This document shows, piece after piece, positions 20,715 to 30,026 of a DNA stretch of 64,000 nt (positions are counted from its first letter, which is position 1; every line of letters begins with the position of its first letter). Under the pieces are notes generated by a model. That model did no database searches. It was not told where the DNA came from and worked only from the letters and a program-made list of their open reading frames with translations. Position numbers and translations under genes: made by a program. The stretch lies in NCBI RefSeq assembly GCF_900496975.1, contig NZ_UFQC01000016.1, positions 80,804 through 144,803 on the forward strand, written 5' to 3'. The stretch comes from Achromobacter veterisilvae (GTDB lineage Bacteria; Pseudomonadota; Gammaproteobacteria; Burkholderiales; Burkholderiaceae_B).

Positions 20715-22409
20715 TCAGGCCTGCGGGGCCTGCGGCGCGTCTGTAGTGTCTGCGGCGGTCCGCGCGAGGTCTTCTTCGCGCTGGCGCAGGATGCGGCGTT
20801 GGATTTTACCGGTGGTCGTCATGGGCAGCTCGTCGACGAATTCGATCTCCTTCGGGTACTCGTAGGGGGCCAGGCGCTCGCGCACGTGTTCCTGCAGGTT
20901 CTCGATGATGTCGTTGCGGTCGCGCTGCGCGAATTCCGGGGTCAGCACCACGTAGGCCTTGACCAGGGCGCCGCGTTCGGCGTCCGGCTTGGGCACGACC
21001 GCGGCGTTGGCCACGGCGGGGTGCCCGACCAGGCAGCTTTCGATTTCCCCGGGGCCGATCCGGTAGCCGGCGGACTTGAAGACGTCGTCCGCCCGGCCCG
21101 CGTACCAGAGGTAGCCGTCGGCATCCACGGTGGCGAGGTCGCCCGTCAGGCACCAGTCGCCCTTGAACTTGGCCTGCGTGGCGGCTTCGTTGCGCCAGTA
21201 GCCCAGGAACATCACCGGGTCGGGGTAGCCGTGGATGTCCAGGCGGTTGACGGCGATCTCGCCGGTGCCGCCGGGGGCCACCGGCTTGCCGTCCTCGTCC
21301 AGCACCGCGACGTTGTGGCCCGGATAGGGACGGCCCATGCTGCCGGGCTTGGCGGGCCAGCGCTTCTGGCTGTTGCCCACCACGTAGTTCATTTCGGTCT
21401 GGCCGAACATCTCGTTGGGCGTCACGCCCAGCGCGGACTGGCACCATCCGAACACGCTTTCGCCCACGCTTTCGCCGGCGCTCATGATGGAACGCAGCGC
21501 GAGCTGGTAGCGGTTGCGCGGCTCCGGCACCGCCTTCATCATCATTTTCAGCGCGGTGGGGAACAGGAAGGTATTGGTGACCTGGTAGCGCTCCATGAGT
21601 TCGAACGCGCGCTCGACGGAAAAGCGGCCGCGCGTGCCGACGATGGCGTGCCCGAAGTAGAGCGTGGGCAGCAGGGCGTCCATCATGCCGCCCGTCCAGG
21701 CCCAGTCGGCGGGCGACCAGAACACGTCCCCGGGCTTGGGGAACCAGTCCTGCGAGGCCACGAAGCCCGGCAGGTTGCCGATCAGCACACTGTGCGGCAG
21801 CAGGGCGCCCTTGGGCGCGCCGGTGGTGCCGGAGGTATAGAGCAGGATGGCCGGATCCGACGAGCGGGTCTGGACGGCCTTGAATTCGCTGGGCTGGCGG
21901 GCCAGCAGGCTGCGCCAGGGCAGCACGCGTTCGTCCGCGAAGCCGATGCCGATGATTTGTTGCAGGGCAGGGCAGTCGTCGCTGACGGACAGCAGGTTCG
22001 CGCTGGAGGCGTAGTCCACGATCGCGACCCGGGCTTCGGAGTCGCGCAGGCGGCTTTCCAGGGCTTCCGGGCCGAACAGGGCGGACAGCGGCAGCACCAC
22101 GGCGCCGACGCTGTAGATGGCCATGTGGGCGACGACGGTCTCGGGGCGTTGTCCTAAAACCACACCCACCCGGTCGCCGCGGCCCACGCCCATTTTGATC
22201 AGGCCGTTCGCCAACTGGTTGGCCGCTTCCGCCAGACGGGCATAGGTCCAGACCTCGCGGTTGCCGGATTCGTCTTCGTAGTAGATGGCGATGCGCCGCG
22301 CATCCGGACTGCTGGACGCCCAGCGGTGGCAGCACGCTTCCGCGATGTTGAACTGGGTGGGTACCAGCCAGCGGAATGTTTGGTAGAGCGCCTGATATTG
22401 GTCGTTCAT
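20715..22409 (-). CDS. Acyl-CoA synthetase (AMP-forming)
   Basis: A 564-residue member of the ANL adenylate-forming superfamily. It activates a carboxylic acid through an acyl-AMP to a CoA thioester. Motifs in order: P-loop-like LLYTSGTTGAPKGAL, FGQTEMNYVVGN (A5 region), GDLATVDADGYLWYAGRADDVFKSAGYRIGPGEIE (A7-A8), and the acetylatable lysine in PMTTTGKIQRR near the C-terminus. Overall it resembles acetyl/medium-chain acyl-CoA synthetases. The substrate cannot be told from sequence. Transcribed toward the carbonic anhydrase gene, probably together. Confidence 0.88.
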   Translation of the reverse strand: MNDQYQALYQTFRWLVPTQFNIAEACCHRWASSSPDARRIAIYYEDESGNREVWTYARLAEAANQLANGLIKMGVGRGDRVGVVLGQRPETVVAHMAIYSVGAVVLPLSALFGPEALESRLRDSEARVAIVDYASSANLLSVSDDCPALQQIIGIGFADERVLPWRSLLARQPSEFKAVQTRSSDPAILLYTSGTTGAPKGALLPHSVLIGNLPGFVASQDWFPKPGDVFWSPADWAWTGGMMDALLPTLYFGHAIVGTRGRFSVERAFELMERYQVTNTFLFPTALKMMMKAVPEPRNRYQLALRSIMSAGESVGESVFGWCQSALGVTPNEMFGQTEMNYVVGNSQKRWPAKPGSMGRPYPGHNVAVLDEDGKPVAPGGTGEIAVNRLDIHGYPDPVMFLGYWRNEAATQAKFKGDWCLTGDLATVDADGYLWYAGRADDVFKSAGYRIGPGEIESCLVGHPAVANAAVVPKPDAERGALVKAYVVLTPEFAQRDRNDIIENLQEHVRERLAPYEYPKEIEFVDELPMTTTGKIQRRILRQREEDLARTAADTTDAPQAPQA

Positions 22410-22535
22410 GGCCCTATGTTGTGAGCATGTTGCAGCGTGAACGGGTCAGATCGCCCGTTGCCCCAGATGCAAGCATGACCTAGAGGGCCGTGAACTGCAA
22501 CATCCCCGTTGCGTAACGGGGACGCATACGGGTTA

Positions 22536-23408
22536 TCACGGATGTTTGCCTTGGCGGCGTAGTGCGGAGGGCAGGGCGGGCAGGGTCAGGGAGCGCGGAG
22601 GACGGGGAGCGGGCCCGGCCCGGCGCTCGGCCTGGATGGCGCCCCAGTCCAGTAACTGGAGCTGGCCGTCGTGGGTTTCGCCCAGCGCCGACAGGCTCTC
22701 CACCCAGTCTCCGTCGTTGCAGTAGAGGATCCCGCCCACGTCCCGCAGTTCGGCCTTGTGGATGTGGCCGCAGACCACGCCGTCCAGGCCGCGGCGCCGC
22801 GCTTCGCCCGCCAGCGCTTCCTCGAAGTCGGTGATGAAGGACACGGCGTTCTTGACCTTGTGCTTCAGGTATTGCGACAGGGACCAGTAGTGCAGCCCCA
22901 GCCGGTGGCGCAGCCGGTTGAAATGGTGGTTGATCCACAGCGCCAACTGGTAGAGTCCGTCGCCCAGGTGCGCCAGCCAGCGGCTGTGCTGGATCACTCC
23001 GTCGAACTGGTCGCCGTGCAGCACCAGCAGCCGCAAGCCCTTGGCGGTGACGTGCACGTCCTCGTCGAGGATCTCGATGTCGCCGAAGGCATAGCCGGCG
23101 AACTCGCGCGCGAATTCGTCATGGTTGCCGGGGATGAACACGACCCGGGTGCCGTTGCGCGCCTTGCGCAGGATCCGCTGGATGACGTCGTTGTGGGCGC
23201 GGGGCCAGTGCCAGTGCTTGCGCAACTGCCAGCCGTCGACGATGTCCCCCACCAGGTACAGGGTGTCCGAATCGTTGTGGTCCAGGAAATCGAGCAGGAA
23301 TTCCGCCTTGCACCCGGCGGTGCCCAGGTGAATATCGGAAATCCAGAGGGCGCGCCAGTGCGCAGGGTGGATTTCGTTCACGGTCGCTTCCCCAAGGGCT
23401 GTGGTCAT
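22536..23408 (-). CDS. UDP-2,3-diacylglucosamine diphosphatase-like metallophosphoesterase
   Basis: A calcineurin-like phosphoesterase of about 290 residues. Metal-binding motifs: D-x-H in WISDIHLGTAG, GD in LVGDIVDGW, GNHDE, then LHGDQFD and GHIHKAEL. The arrangement, including the LYLVGDIVDGWQLRKHWHWP stretch, matches the LpxH-related family that splits UDP-diacylglucosamine in lipid A synthesis. A typical LpxH is shorter (about 240), so this may be the second LpxH-like paralogue seen in many proteobacteria. The start is uncertain: ATG 23408, GTG 23426 or a GTG further in are possible. Confidence 0.8.
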   Translation of the reverse strand: MTTALGEATVNEIHPAHWRALWISDIHLGTAGCKAEFLLDFLDHNDSDTLYLVGDIVDGWQLRKHWHWPRAHNDVIQRILRKARNGTRVVFIPGNHDEFAREFAGYAFGDIEILDEDVHVTAKGLRLLVLHGDQFDGVIQHSRWLAHLGDGLYQLALWINHHFNRLRHRLGLHYWSLSQYLKHKVKNAVSFITDFEEALAGEARRRGLDGVVCGHIHKAELRDVGGILYCNDGDWVESLSALGETHDGQLQLLDWGAIQAERRAGPAPRPPRSLTLPALPSALRRQGKHP

Positions 23409-23492
23409 GCCTGGGAATGAAACCACCCGGCGATGACCGGGATATGAAGAATCCGTGACGCTGTTGTGACGGCTCGCCGCGGGCGGGCCGGC

Positions 23493-24029
23493 TCAGGCCT
23501 TGCCCATGCCCGCCTGGCGCGCCTTGTTGCGCTGCGGCGCATTGCGCAGCCGCGTGCCCAGGATGCGGTCGTGCAGGAACTGGCCGTCGGGGTCGAACCA
23601 CGACCAGATGAAGATAGTGAAGGGCGCGGCGACGATGAACATGTCCATCGACGGCCAGCCGCTGGCGCTGGCCGCCGCCCAGACCACGGCGGCGCCGGCC
23701 AGCACCAGGGGCCAGACCAGGATATAGCGCAGGACGAGCCGGGAGGTGGACGGGGTATTGCCGTCGCGGTCGACCAGCCGGATGTTCCAGGTCTTCATGG
23801 GCAGCGTCTGGCCGCGGCGGCGCCAGCAGAGCACGAAGTACGCGCCGATCGCGACGAACAGCCAGGCTTGCCGGACCGGACGCAGATCCAGGGCGTTCTT
23901 GCTCTGGGTGAGGGTGTCCATCAGGTATCCGGCAAGGAAAACCACGCCGAACAGCAGCACGGCTTCGTACATCATGCAGGCGAATCGGCGCAGCCGATTG
24001 GGAGTCTGGTCGAGATGGGCGTCGGTCAT
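23493..24029 (-). CDS. RDD-family membrane protein
   Basis: A 178-residue inner-membrane protein with the RDD domain: an N-terminal helix after NRLRRFACMMYEAVLLFGVV, a second helix (AWLFVAIGAYFVLCW), the loop GQTLPMKTWNIRLVDRDG, then more helices, ending FLHDRILGTRLRN. Arg and two Asp positions that name the family are recognisable. The function of RDD proteins is mostly unknown. Upstream lies a GC-rich repeat block. Confidence 0.88.
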   Translation of the reverse strand: MTDAHLDQTPNRLRRFACMMYEAVLLFGVVFLAGYLMDTLTQSKNALDLRPVRQAWLFVAIGAYFVLCWRRRGQTLPMKTWNIRLVDRDGNTPSTSRLVLRYILVWPLVLAGAAVVWAAASASGWPSMDMFIVAAPFTIFIWSWFDPDGQFLHDRILGTRLRNAPQRNKARQAGMGKA

Positions 24030-24053
24030 GGACGCGTATTATGCCCGGGAATG

Positions 24054-24335
24054 CCGGGCCGCCCCAAGGCGGGCCAGCCCCCCCGGGGGGCAGCAAGCGC
24101 GCAACGCGCGCGTCGCGTGGGGGTCCTATCCGGCCTGCGCAAAAATGGCCGGCCCGCCGCCGGGCCGCCCCAAGGCGGGCCAACCCCCTCGGGGGGCAGC
24201 AAGCCCGCGAAGCGGGCGTCGCGTGGAGTCCTATCCGGCCTGCGCAAGAATGGCCGGCCCGCCGCCGGGCCGCCCCAAGGCGGGCCAGCCCCCTCGGGGG
24301 GCAGCAAGCCCGCGAAGCGGGCGCAGCGTGGGGGC
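24054..24335. repeat. GC-rich tandem repeat, about 2.7 copies of 105-106 bp
   Basis: The anchor CGGGCCGCCCCAAGGCGGGC recurs at 24055, 24161 and 24266. Each unit is itself full of inverted repeats (GCCGCCCCAAGGCGGGC; CCCCCTCGGGGGG; GCCCGCGAAGCGGGC), so transcribed copies would fold into consecutive hairpins. It lies between the RDD gene and the small gene at 24.4-24.6 kb, where no real gene is seen; long frames across it are repeat artefacts. Confidence 0.9.
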
Positions 24336-24362
24336 AAAAAAAACCCGCCGGTAAGGGCGGGT
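24336..24362 (-). terminator. Intrinsic terminator of the small gene
   Basis: On the minus strand: stem ACCCGCC / GGCGGGT with a 6-base loop, followed by a run of eight T. It is correctly placed 66 bases after the stop of the 62-residue gene. Confidence 0.85.
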
Positions 24363-24427
24363 CTATAAAAGGGGCTGTGCAGCCCCCAAGGGGAAAACTG
24401 TTCAGGCCCGAAGGCCTGGGGCCTTGC

Positions 24428-24616
24428 TCAGGCGGCGGAGTGCGCGTTCTTGGCGCTCGTCTTGCCGGCCAGGGCCTTGACGCCGTGGGCCAGCTTACGC
24501 AGGCCTGCGGCCAGCGCCCGCATCGGGTGCGGACGGAATTGTTCTTCAATAGCCTGGAGCATCAGTTGGCGCTCGAGTTCGTCGGTCAGGCGGATGGTGT
24601 TGTTCGGGTTGATCAC
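24428..24616 (-). CDS. Small protein of unknown function (62 residues)
   Basis: I do not recognise this gene. The GTG at 24616 is chosen because GGAGG sits exactly 5 bases upstream; an ATG at 24640 would add eight residues but lacks a binding site. The product has an amphipathic N-terminal part (TIRLTDELERQLMLQAIEEQF), then a basic Ala/Lys-rich helix (LAAGLRKLAHGVKALAGKTS). There is no signal peptide, membrane segment or cysteine. It has its own consensus-like promoter and strong terminator, so it is a monocistronic, probably well-expressed gene. Confidence 0.7.
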   Translation of the reverse strand: MINPNNTIRLTDELERQLMLQAIEEQFRPHPMRALAAGLRKLAHGVKALAGKTSAKNAHSAA

Positions 24617-24666
24617 AATAGCCTCCACGGGCTTGCACATTTGTTTAGCTACTAGGGATAACCCGA

Positions 24667-24695
24667 ATTATAGGGTTAACCCTGGTCGTGTGCAA
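24667..24695 (-). promoter_or_regulatory. Sigma-70 promoter of the small gene, with palindrome in the spacer
   Basis: On the minus strand TTGCAC (24695-24690) and a perfect TATAAT (24672-24667) are separated by exactly 17 bases. The 12-base palindrome AGGGTTAACCCT (24672-24683) covers the -10 proximal spacer and could be a repressor site. The leader to the GTG start is about 40 bases. Confidence 0.75.
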
Positions 24696-24861
24696 GGGGC
24701 CGGTGCATATTGGCAACACCTTGGTTCGATGATGCCCCAAAACGGCGCCGCGGGGCACCATAAGCAAAGATACGCGCACCATGTTGCGGCGCTTTTACAA
24801 CGCGTGGCGGGGGATGGCGCGAAGGGGGCGGCGCCAGGGCCGCCCCGCGAGACGGCCGCGC

Positions 24862-26556
24862 TCAGGCGTCGCGGTAGCCGGCCGCGACCAGTTCGAAACC
24901 GAACAGGCGGCAGTCCAGCGAACCGTTGTGCAGGGGAACCCGGCGCTTGGGCTTCAGGCGCATCTGGTTGGGCAGGGTCATGTCGCTGGTGATGGCATGT
25001 AGCTGCCAGCCGGCGAAATTGCGCTTCAGGCAGGCCGCCCAGTCGCGCCAGAGGTCCGGGTCCTGTTCCGTCCCCATGCGTTCGCCGTAAGGCGGGTTGG
25101 TGACGATCCAGCCATGGTCGGCGGGAGCCGTGATGTGGCGGGCGTCGCCGACTTCGAAGCGGATCGAATCGGCCGTCAGCCAGGCGCGCTCGGCGTTGTT
25201 GCGGGCGAATTCGATGGCCTGGGGGTCCAGGTCGTAGCCGACCAGCGGCGCGTCCAACTGGGGCAGGATGCGCGAGCGGGCGTCGTCCTTCAGATCGCGC
25301 CAGCGGTAGGCGTCGTGGCCGCGCAGGCGTTCGAAACCGAAGGGGCGGGAGATGCCGGGAGGTACGCCCAGGGCGATCCAGGCGCCCTCGATGAGGATGG
25401 TGCCCGAGCCGCAGAACGGGTCCAGCAGCGGGGCCGACGGGTCCCAGCCCGCCAGCGCGAGCATGCCGGCGGCCAGGTTCTCGCGCAGCGGCGCCTCGCC
25501 CTTGTCCAGGCGCCAGCCGCGCTTGAACAGGGATTCGCCCGAGGTGTCCAGGTACAGCGTCGCGGTGTGGCCGGTCAGGAACAGGTGCACGCGCGCGTCC
25601 GGCCGCACCGTGTCGATGCTGGGGCGCTCGCCTTCGAGTTCGCGCAGGCGGTCGCAGATGCCGTCCTTGGCGCGCAGATTGCAGTATTGCAGGCTTTGAA
25701 CCGGGCTCTTGATGGCCGAGGTGTCCACGCGCAGCGTCTGTTCGGCGCCGAACCAGCGTTCCCAGGGCGTGTCGCGGGCCAGGTCCAGGATGTCGTCTTC
25801 GTGCGAGATCTCGGCATGCGCGACCTGCACCAGGATGCGGGTCGCCAGGCGCGAATACAGATTGGCGCGCTGCACGCCCGACCAGTCGGCGGTGAAGGAA
25901 CAGCCGGCGCGGCCGACCTGCGCGTCTTCGAAGCCCAGCGCCTGCATTTCCGCCGTCAGCGCTTCTTCCAGCCCCTGGGGGCAGGGGGCGAAAATCGGGA
26001 ACACCTCCGCCTGGCGCGTTTCGCGCGGGCGGCGGCCGCGGATTTCCACGATGGGTTCGCGTTCGCCGGCGAGTTCCGCCGCGTGGGCGTCTTCGGGTTC
26101 CGCCAGGTATTCGGGCGCGGGGCCGTCGTCCTCGAACGGGTCGTAGAAGCGTCCGGCCGGCGTGGCGGGCGCGATGTACTGGTCGTCCAGGCGCGGCGCG
26201 CGCTGCGGTGCGCGGCCGGAACGCGAACCGGGGGCGGCGTCGCGCCGCGGGCTGTCGCCGCGGCGGCCATCGGCGCGGCTCGCGGAGCCGCGGGCATCCT
26301 GTTCCCGGCCGGCGGGGCCGCGCTTGCCCGGGGCCGGGGACTTGCCCGGGCCGCGCGCGGATTCCTGCTGGCGGCGTTGATAGCCTTCAGGGTCTTTCTG
26401 GCGCTCGAGGTTGTCCTTGGTGCGCTCGTTCTGCGCGACCAGGCGGGCGCGGGCTCCGGTGCGCACGCGCTTGGGCGCGGCTTCGGCATGCGCGTCGCGC
26501 GCGGTTTTCTTGATCGTCAGCGTCTTGCGCGGACGGTCCTGTTCATCTGAGGACAT
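24862..26556 (-). CDS. THUMP-domain class I SAM-dependent RNA methyltransferase (RlmL N-half type)
   Basis: A 564-residue protein. Residues about 1-185 are a low-complexity, Arg/Pro/Gly/Asp-rich extension with no predicted fold. Then come a THUMP RNA-binding domain (from VFPIFAPCPQGLEEALTAEM) and a methyltransferase domain with the SAM site LLDPFCGSGTILIEGA and the N6-adenine/N2-guanine-type motif NPPYGERMG. This matches the RlmL/YcbY N-terminal half, which makes m2G2445 in 23S rRNA. The extra N-terminus is unusual. The start at 26556 is preferred since the longer frame would run into hemJ. Confidence 0.85.
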   Translation of the reverse strand: MSSDEQDRPRKTLTIKKTARDAHAEAAPKRVRTGARARLVAQNERTKDNLERQKDPEGYQRRQQESARGPGKSPAPGKRGPAGREQDARGSASRADGRRGDSPRRDAAPGSRSGRAPQRAPRLDDQYIAPATPAGRFYDPFEDDGPAPEYLAEPEDAHAAELAGEREPIVEIRGRRPRETRQAEVFPIFAPCPQGLEEALTAEMQALGFEDAQVGRAGCSFTADWSGVQRANLYSRLATRILVQVAHAEISHEDDILDLARDTPWERWFGAEQTLRVDTSAIKSPVQSLQYCNLRAKDGICDRLRELEGERPSIDTVRPDARVHLFLTGHTATLYLDTSGESLFKRGWRLDKGEAPLRENLAAGMLALAGWDPSAPLLDPFCGSGTILIEGAWIALGVPPGISRPFGFERLRGHDAYRWRDLKDDARSRILPQLDAPLVGYDLDPQAIEFARNNAERAWLTADSIRFEVGDARHITAPADHGWIVTNPPYGERMGTEQDPDLWRDWAACLKRNFAGWQLHAITSDMTLPNQMRLKPKRRVPLHNGSLDCRLFGFELVAAGYRDA

Positions 26557-26590
26557 ACGAATCCTGGCGAATGTGCAGAGGTAGGGGGAA

Positions 26591-27019
26591 TCAGAAGGGT
26601 TTGACGACGACCAGCGCCACCACCACCAAGAGCAGCAAGACGGGAACTTCGTTGAACCAGCGATAGAACTTGTGCGAACGGGTGTTCTTGCCCTGTTCGA
26701 ATTTGCGCAGCATCGAGCCACAGGCGTGATGGTAGCCGATCACGAGCAGGACGAAAAAGAGCTTGGCGTGCATCCAGCCGTTGCCGGGGCCCACGCCGAT
26801 GCCGTAGCCCAGGTACAGCCACATGCCGAACAGCACGGCGACCACGGCCAGGATGGTGGTGAAGCGGTACAGGCGCCGGGCCATGCCCAGCAGCGTCGCC
26901 TGCACCGAGGGGTCGGACTGCTGCGCCAGGTTCACATAGATGCGCGGCAGGTAGAACAAGCCGGCAAACCAGGAGGCGATAAAGACAATATGAAAGGTCT
27001 TGACCCAAAGCATGGCCAT
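26591..27019 (-). CDS. hemJ: HemJ-like protoporphyrinogen IX oxidase (CopD/UPF0093 family)
   Basis: A 142-residue membrane protein with four hydrophobic helices. The start MAMLWVKTFHIVFIASWFAGLFYLPRIYV is the HemJ signature, including the conserved His10 and the Arg after the first helix. HemJ oxidises protoporphyrinogen IX in haem synthesis; the wider family is often labelled CopD, so the name is likely but not certain. A second ATG lies two codons in. The gene is 34 bases upstream of the methyltransferase, which may be co-transcribed. Confidence 0.78.
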   Translation of the reverse strand: MAMLWVKTFHIVFIASWFAGLFYLPRIYVNLAQQSDPSVQATLLGMARRLYRFTTILAVVAVLFGMWLYLGYGIGVGPGNGWMHAKLFFVLLVIGYHHACGSMLRKFEQGKNTRSHKFYRWFNEVPVLLLLVVVALVVVKPF

Positions 27020-27081
27020 GGCGCGATCCGTCCGAGGAAAGCAGCATTGTAAGGCCGGCGCTGTGGATGCTTCCGGTGCGC

Positions 27082-27265
27082 GTAGGATGGGTGGAGCGCG
27101 GCAGTTCCTGGGCAAGAACTCAAGTATCCAGCGCGCGCAACCCATGCGGCCGCAATCGACGGTTTTCCAGCCGATGCAGAGCACCGTCTGCCCACGGCCG
27201 CATGGGTTGCGCGCGTTCAGCATCGAGGTTCTTACCCAGGAACTGCCGCGCTCCACCCATCCTAC
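27082..27265. repeat. 184-bp near-perfect inverted repeat (MITE-like element)
   Basis: It begins GTAGGATGGGTGGAGCGCGG and ends with the reverse complement CCGCGCTCCACCCATCCTAC. The arms remain complementary for about 70 bases (inner part GCGCGCAACCCATGCGGCC against GGCCGCATGGGTTGCGCGC) with few mismatches, around a loop of roughly 40 bases that has its own short stem (GACGGT / ACCGTC). It sits between prpD and hemJ, both read leftward. No transposase frame and no clear target duplication are visible. Confidence 0.9.
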
Positions 27266-27293
27266 GATCCTTCCCATGGGCCGTGGCGGTGGC

Positions 27294-28745
27294 TCAGATT
27301 ACGTACAGGTCCACGTATTCGTGCACCGGCATGGCTTCCAGCGTCCGCTGGTCCAGCGACGCGTCCAGGATGCGGTTTTGCTGCCGGGCCGGGAACATGC
27401 GGGCCAGATTGGTGCGGAACTTGGCTTCCAACAGCGGGATGCCTTCGGCGCGGCGGCGCTTGTGGCCGATGGGGTATTCGCAGACGACCTCGTCCAGGCG
27501 GGTGCCGTCGTTGAACTCCACGGTCAGCGCGTTGGCGATGGAGCGCTTGTCGGGATCGTGGTAGTCCCGGGTGTAGGCCGGATCCTCGACGCAGACGATC
27601 CGGTCGCGCAGCGCGTCGATACGCGGATCCCGGGCGACCGAGTCTTCGTAGTCGCCCGCGGTCAGGCGCCCGAACAGCACCGGCACGGCCACCATGTACT
27701 GGATGCAGTGGTCCCGGTCGGCCGGGTTGGCGAGCGGACCCTGTTTGTCGATGATGCGGATGCAAGCCTCGTGGGTGCGGATCGTGATCTTCGCGATGTC
27801 CTCGGGGCGCTTGCCCGCGGCCTGCAGTTGCCGGTGGATGTCCATGGCGCATTCGACGGCGGTCTGCGCATGGAATTCGGCCGGGAACGAGATCTTGAAC
27901 AGCACGTTCTCCATCACGTAGCTGCCGTAGGGGCGCTGGAACTTGAATGGCTGGCCCTTGAAGAGCACGTCGTAGAAGCCCCAGGTCCTGGCCGTCAGCA
28001 CGGACGGGTAGCCCATTTCGCCGGTCTTGGCGATCAGCGCCAGGCGCACCGCGCGGCTGGTGGCGTCGCCGGCGGCCCAGCTCTTGCGGCTGCCGGTGTT
28101 GGGCGCGTGGCGGTAGGTGCGCAGGCTCTGCCCGTCGACCCAGGCAAGCGACACCGCGTTGATCACTTCGTCGCGGTCCAGGCCGAGCATCTGCGCCACG
28201 ACGGCGGTGGACGCCACCTTGACCAGCACGACGTGGTCCAGGCCGACCTTGTTGAAGGAGTTCTCCAGCGCGATGCAGCCCTGGATTTCGTGCGCCTTGA
28301 TCATACCGGTCAGCACGTCGCGCATCAGGAGCGGCGGCTTGCCGGCCGCGACGGCGGTACGCGACAGCCAGTCGGCGGTGGCCAGGATGCCGCCGAGATT
28401 GTCCGACGGGTGGCCCCATTCGGCGGCCAGCCAGGTGTCGTTGAAGTCCAGCCAGCGGATCATCGTGCCGATGTTGAACGCGGCTTGTACCGGGTCCAAC
28501 TGGAACTGGGTGCCGGGCACTTTGGCGCCGTGGGGCACGACGGTGCCCGGCACCACCGGCCCCAGCAGTTTCCTGCAAGCCGGATACTCCAGCGCTTCCA
28601 GGCCGCAGCCCAGCGTGTCGATCAGGCAGTTGCGGGCGGTCTCGTAGGCCAGGCCGCCCTGGATTTCATAGTTCAGTACGTAGTCCGCGATATCGACCAG
28701 GACCTGGTCGGGATCGGGACGGACGTTGGATATCGGGGCAGACAT
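27294..28745 (-). CDS. prpD: 2-methylcitrate dehydratase
   Basis: A 483-residue member of the MmgE/PrpD family. It dehydrates 2-methylcitrate to 2-methyl-cis-aconitate in the methylcitrate cycle, which turns propionyl-CoA into pyruvate and succinate. Family stretches include [50 protein letters not shown] and [19 protein letters not shown]. Its length matches E. coli PrpD (483). It is the last of the three prp genes, 87 bases after prpC. No acnD-prpF pair is present here, so this is the PrpD-only form of the pathway unless those lie elsewhere. Confidence 0.95.
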   Translation of the reverse strand: MSAPISNVRPDPDQVLVDIADYVLNYEIQGGLAYETARNCLIDTLGCGLEALEYPACRKLLGPVVPGTVVPHGAKVPGTQFQLDPVQAAFNIGTMIRWLDFNDTWLAAEWGHPSDNLGGILATADWLSRTAVAAGKPPLLMRDVLTGMIKAHEIQGCIALENSFNKVGLDHVVLVKVASTAVVAQMLGLDRDEVINAVSLAWVDGQSLRTYRHAPNTGSRKSWAAGDATSRAVRLALIAKTGEMGYPSVLTARTWGFYDVLFKGQPFKFQRPYGSYVMENVLFKISFPAEFHAQTAVECAMDIHRQLQAAGKRPEDIAKITIRTHEACIRIIDKQGPLANPADRDHCIQYMVAVPVLFGRLTAGDYEDSVARDPRIDALRDRIVCVEDPAYTRDYHDPDKRSIANALTVEFNDGTRLDEVVCEYPIGHKRRRAEGIPLLEAKFRTNLARMFPARQQNRILDASLDQRTLEAMPVHEYVDLYVI

Positions 28746-28832
28746 GTCGGTACCTCTCCTGAAATGGTGTACAGGAGGTCCCGGGCCCGCGCGGCGCCGC
28801 TTTGTTTTCCGACGACGGGCCCATGGGTTGCC

Positions 28833-30026
28833 TTACTTCCGCTTTTCGATCGGCACGAACTTCTGATCTTCCGGACCCACGTAGTTGGCGGTGGGGCGGA
28901 TGATCTTGTTGTCGATGCGCTGTTCGATGATGTGGGCCGACCAGCCCGCCGTGCGCGCGATGACGAACAGCGGGGTGAACATGGCGGTGGGCACGCCCAT
29001 CATGTGGTAGCTGACGGCCGAGAACCAGTCCAGGTTGGGGAACATCTTCTTGATGTCCCACATGACCGTTTCCAGGCGTTCGGCGATGTCGAACATCTTG
29101 GTGCTGCCGGCCTTCTTGGACAGCTTCTTCGCCACTTCCTTGATGACCTTGTTGCGGGGGTCGGACACCGTGTAGACCGGGTGGCCGAAGCCGATGACGA
29201 CTTCCTTGGCTTCCACGCGGCGGCGGATGTCGGCCTCGGCCTCGTCGGGGGTCTCGTAGCGCTTCTGCACTTCGAAGGCGACTTCGTTGGCGCCGCCGTG
29301 CTTGGGGCCGCGCAGCGCGCCGATGGCGCCGGTGATGGCGGAGTACACGTCGGAGCCGGTGCCGGCGACGACGCGGGCGGTGAACGTGGACGCGTTGAAC
29401 TCGTGTTCGGCGTACAGGTTCAGCGAGATGTGCATGGCCTTGACCCACTCTTCGCTGGGCTTCTCGCCGTGCAGCAGGTGCAGGAAGTGGCCGCCGATGC
29501 TGTCGTCGTCGGTCTGCACGTCGATGATGCGGCCGTTGTGGCTGTAGTGATACCAGTACAGCAGCGCCGAGCCCAGGTTGGCCATCAGGCGGTCGGCGAT
29601 GTCGCGCGCGCCCGGGGTGTTGTGGTCGTCCTTTTCAGGCAGCACGCAGCCCAGCACCGATACGGCGGTGCGCATCACGTCCATGGGGTGGCTGGCGGCG
29701 GGGAGGGCTTCCAGCGCGGCCTGCAATTGGGCGGGCAGGCCGCGCAGGCTGCGCAGCTTTTCCTTGTAGGCCTTCAGTTCGGCCTTGTTGGGCAGCTTGC
29801 CATGGACGAGCAGGTGCGCGATTTCCTCGAACTCGCTGGTGTGGGCGATGTCCAGGATGTCGTAGCCGCGGTAGTGCAGGTCGTTGCCGCTGCGGCCGAC
29901 CGTGCACAGTGCGGTGTTGCCGGCGACGACGCCGGACAGCGCAACCGACTTCTTGGGCTTGAAACCGGCTTTTTCCTCCGGCTTGGCGTCCGTTTTCGCT
30001 TCCTGCTTCTTGGGAGCCGTGCTCAT
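28833..30026 (-). CDS. prpC: 2-methylcitrate synthase
   Basis: A 397-residue citrate synthase-fold enzyme joining propionyl-CoA and oxaloacetate. It has [29 protein letters not shown] and the catalytic-histidine loop [17 protein letters not shown], closer to methylcitrate than to citrate synthases. A lysine-rich tail of about 27 residues ([19 protein letters not shown]) precedes the fold. The ATG at 30026 has AAAGGAG about 8 bases upstream, so the longer frame to 30077 is rejected. Between prpB and prpD, spacing 90 and 87 bases. Confidence 0.95.
   Translation of the reverse strand: MSTAPKKQEAKTDAKPEEKAGFKPKKSVALSGVVAGNTALCTVGRSGNDLHYRGYDILDIAHTSEFEEIAHLLVHGKLPNKAELKAYKEKLRSLRGLPAQLQAALEALPAASHPMDVMRTAVSVLGCVLPEKDDHNTPGARDIADRLMANLGSALLYWYHYSHNGRIIDVQTDDDSIGGHFLHLLHGEKPSEEWVKAMHISLNLYAEHEFNASTFTARVVAGTGSDVYSAITGAIGALRGPKHGGANEVAFEVQKRYETPDEAEADIRRRVEAKEVVIGFGHPVYTVSDPRNKVIKEVAKKLSKKAGSTKMFDIAERLETVMWDIKKMFPNLDWFSAVSYHMMGVPTAMFTPLFVIARTAGWSAHIIEQRIDNKIIRPTANYVGPEDQKFVPIEKRK

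Noticed and set aside
23119..24549. Minus-strand frame of 476 codons across the phosphatase, RDD gene and GC-rich repeat
   Set aside because: It crosses two real genes in another frame and its N-terminal half is a translation of the tandem repeat.
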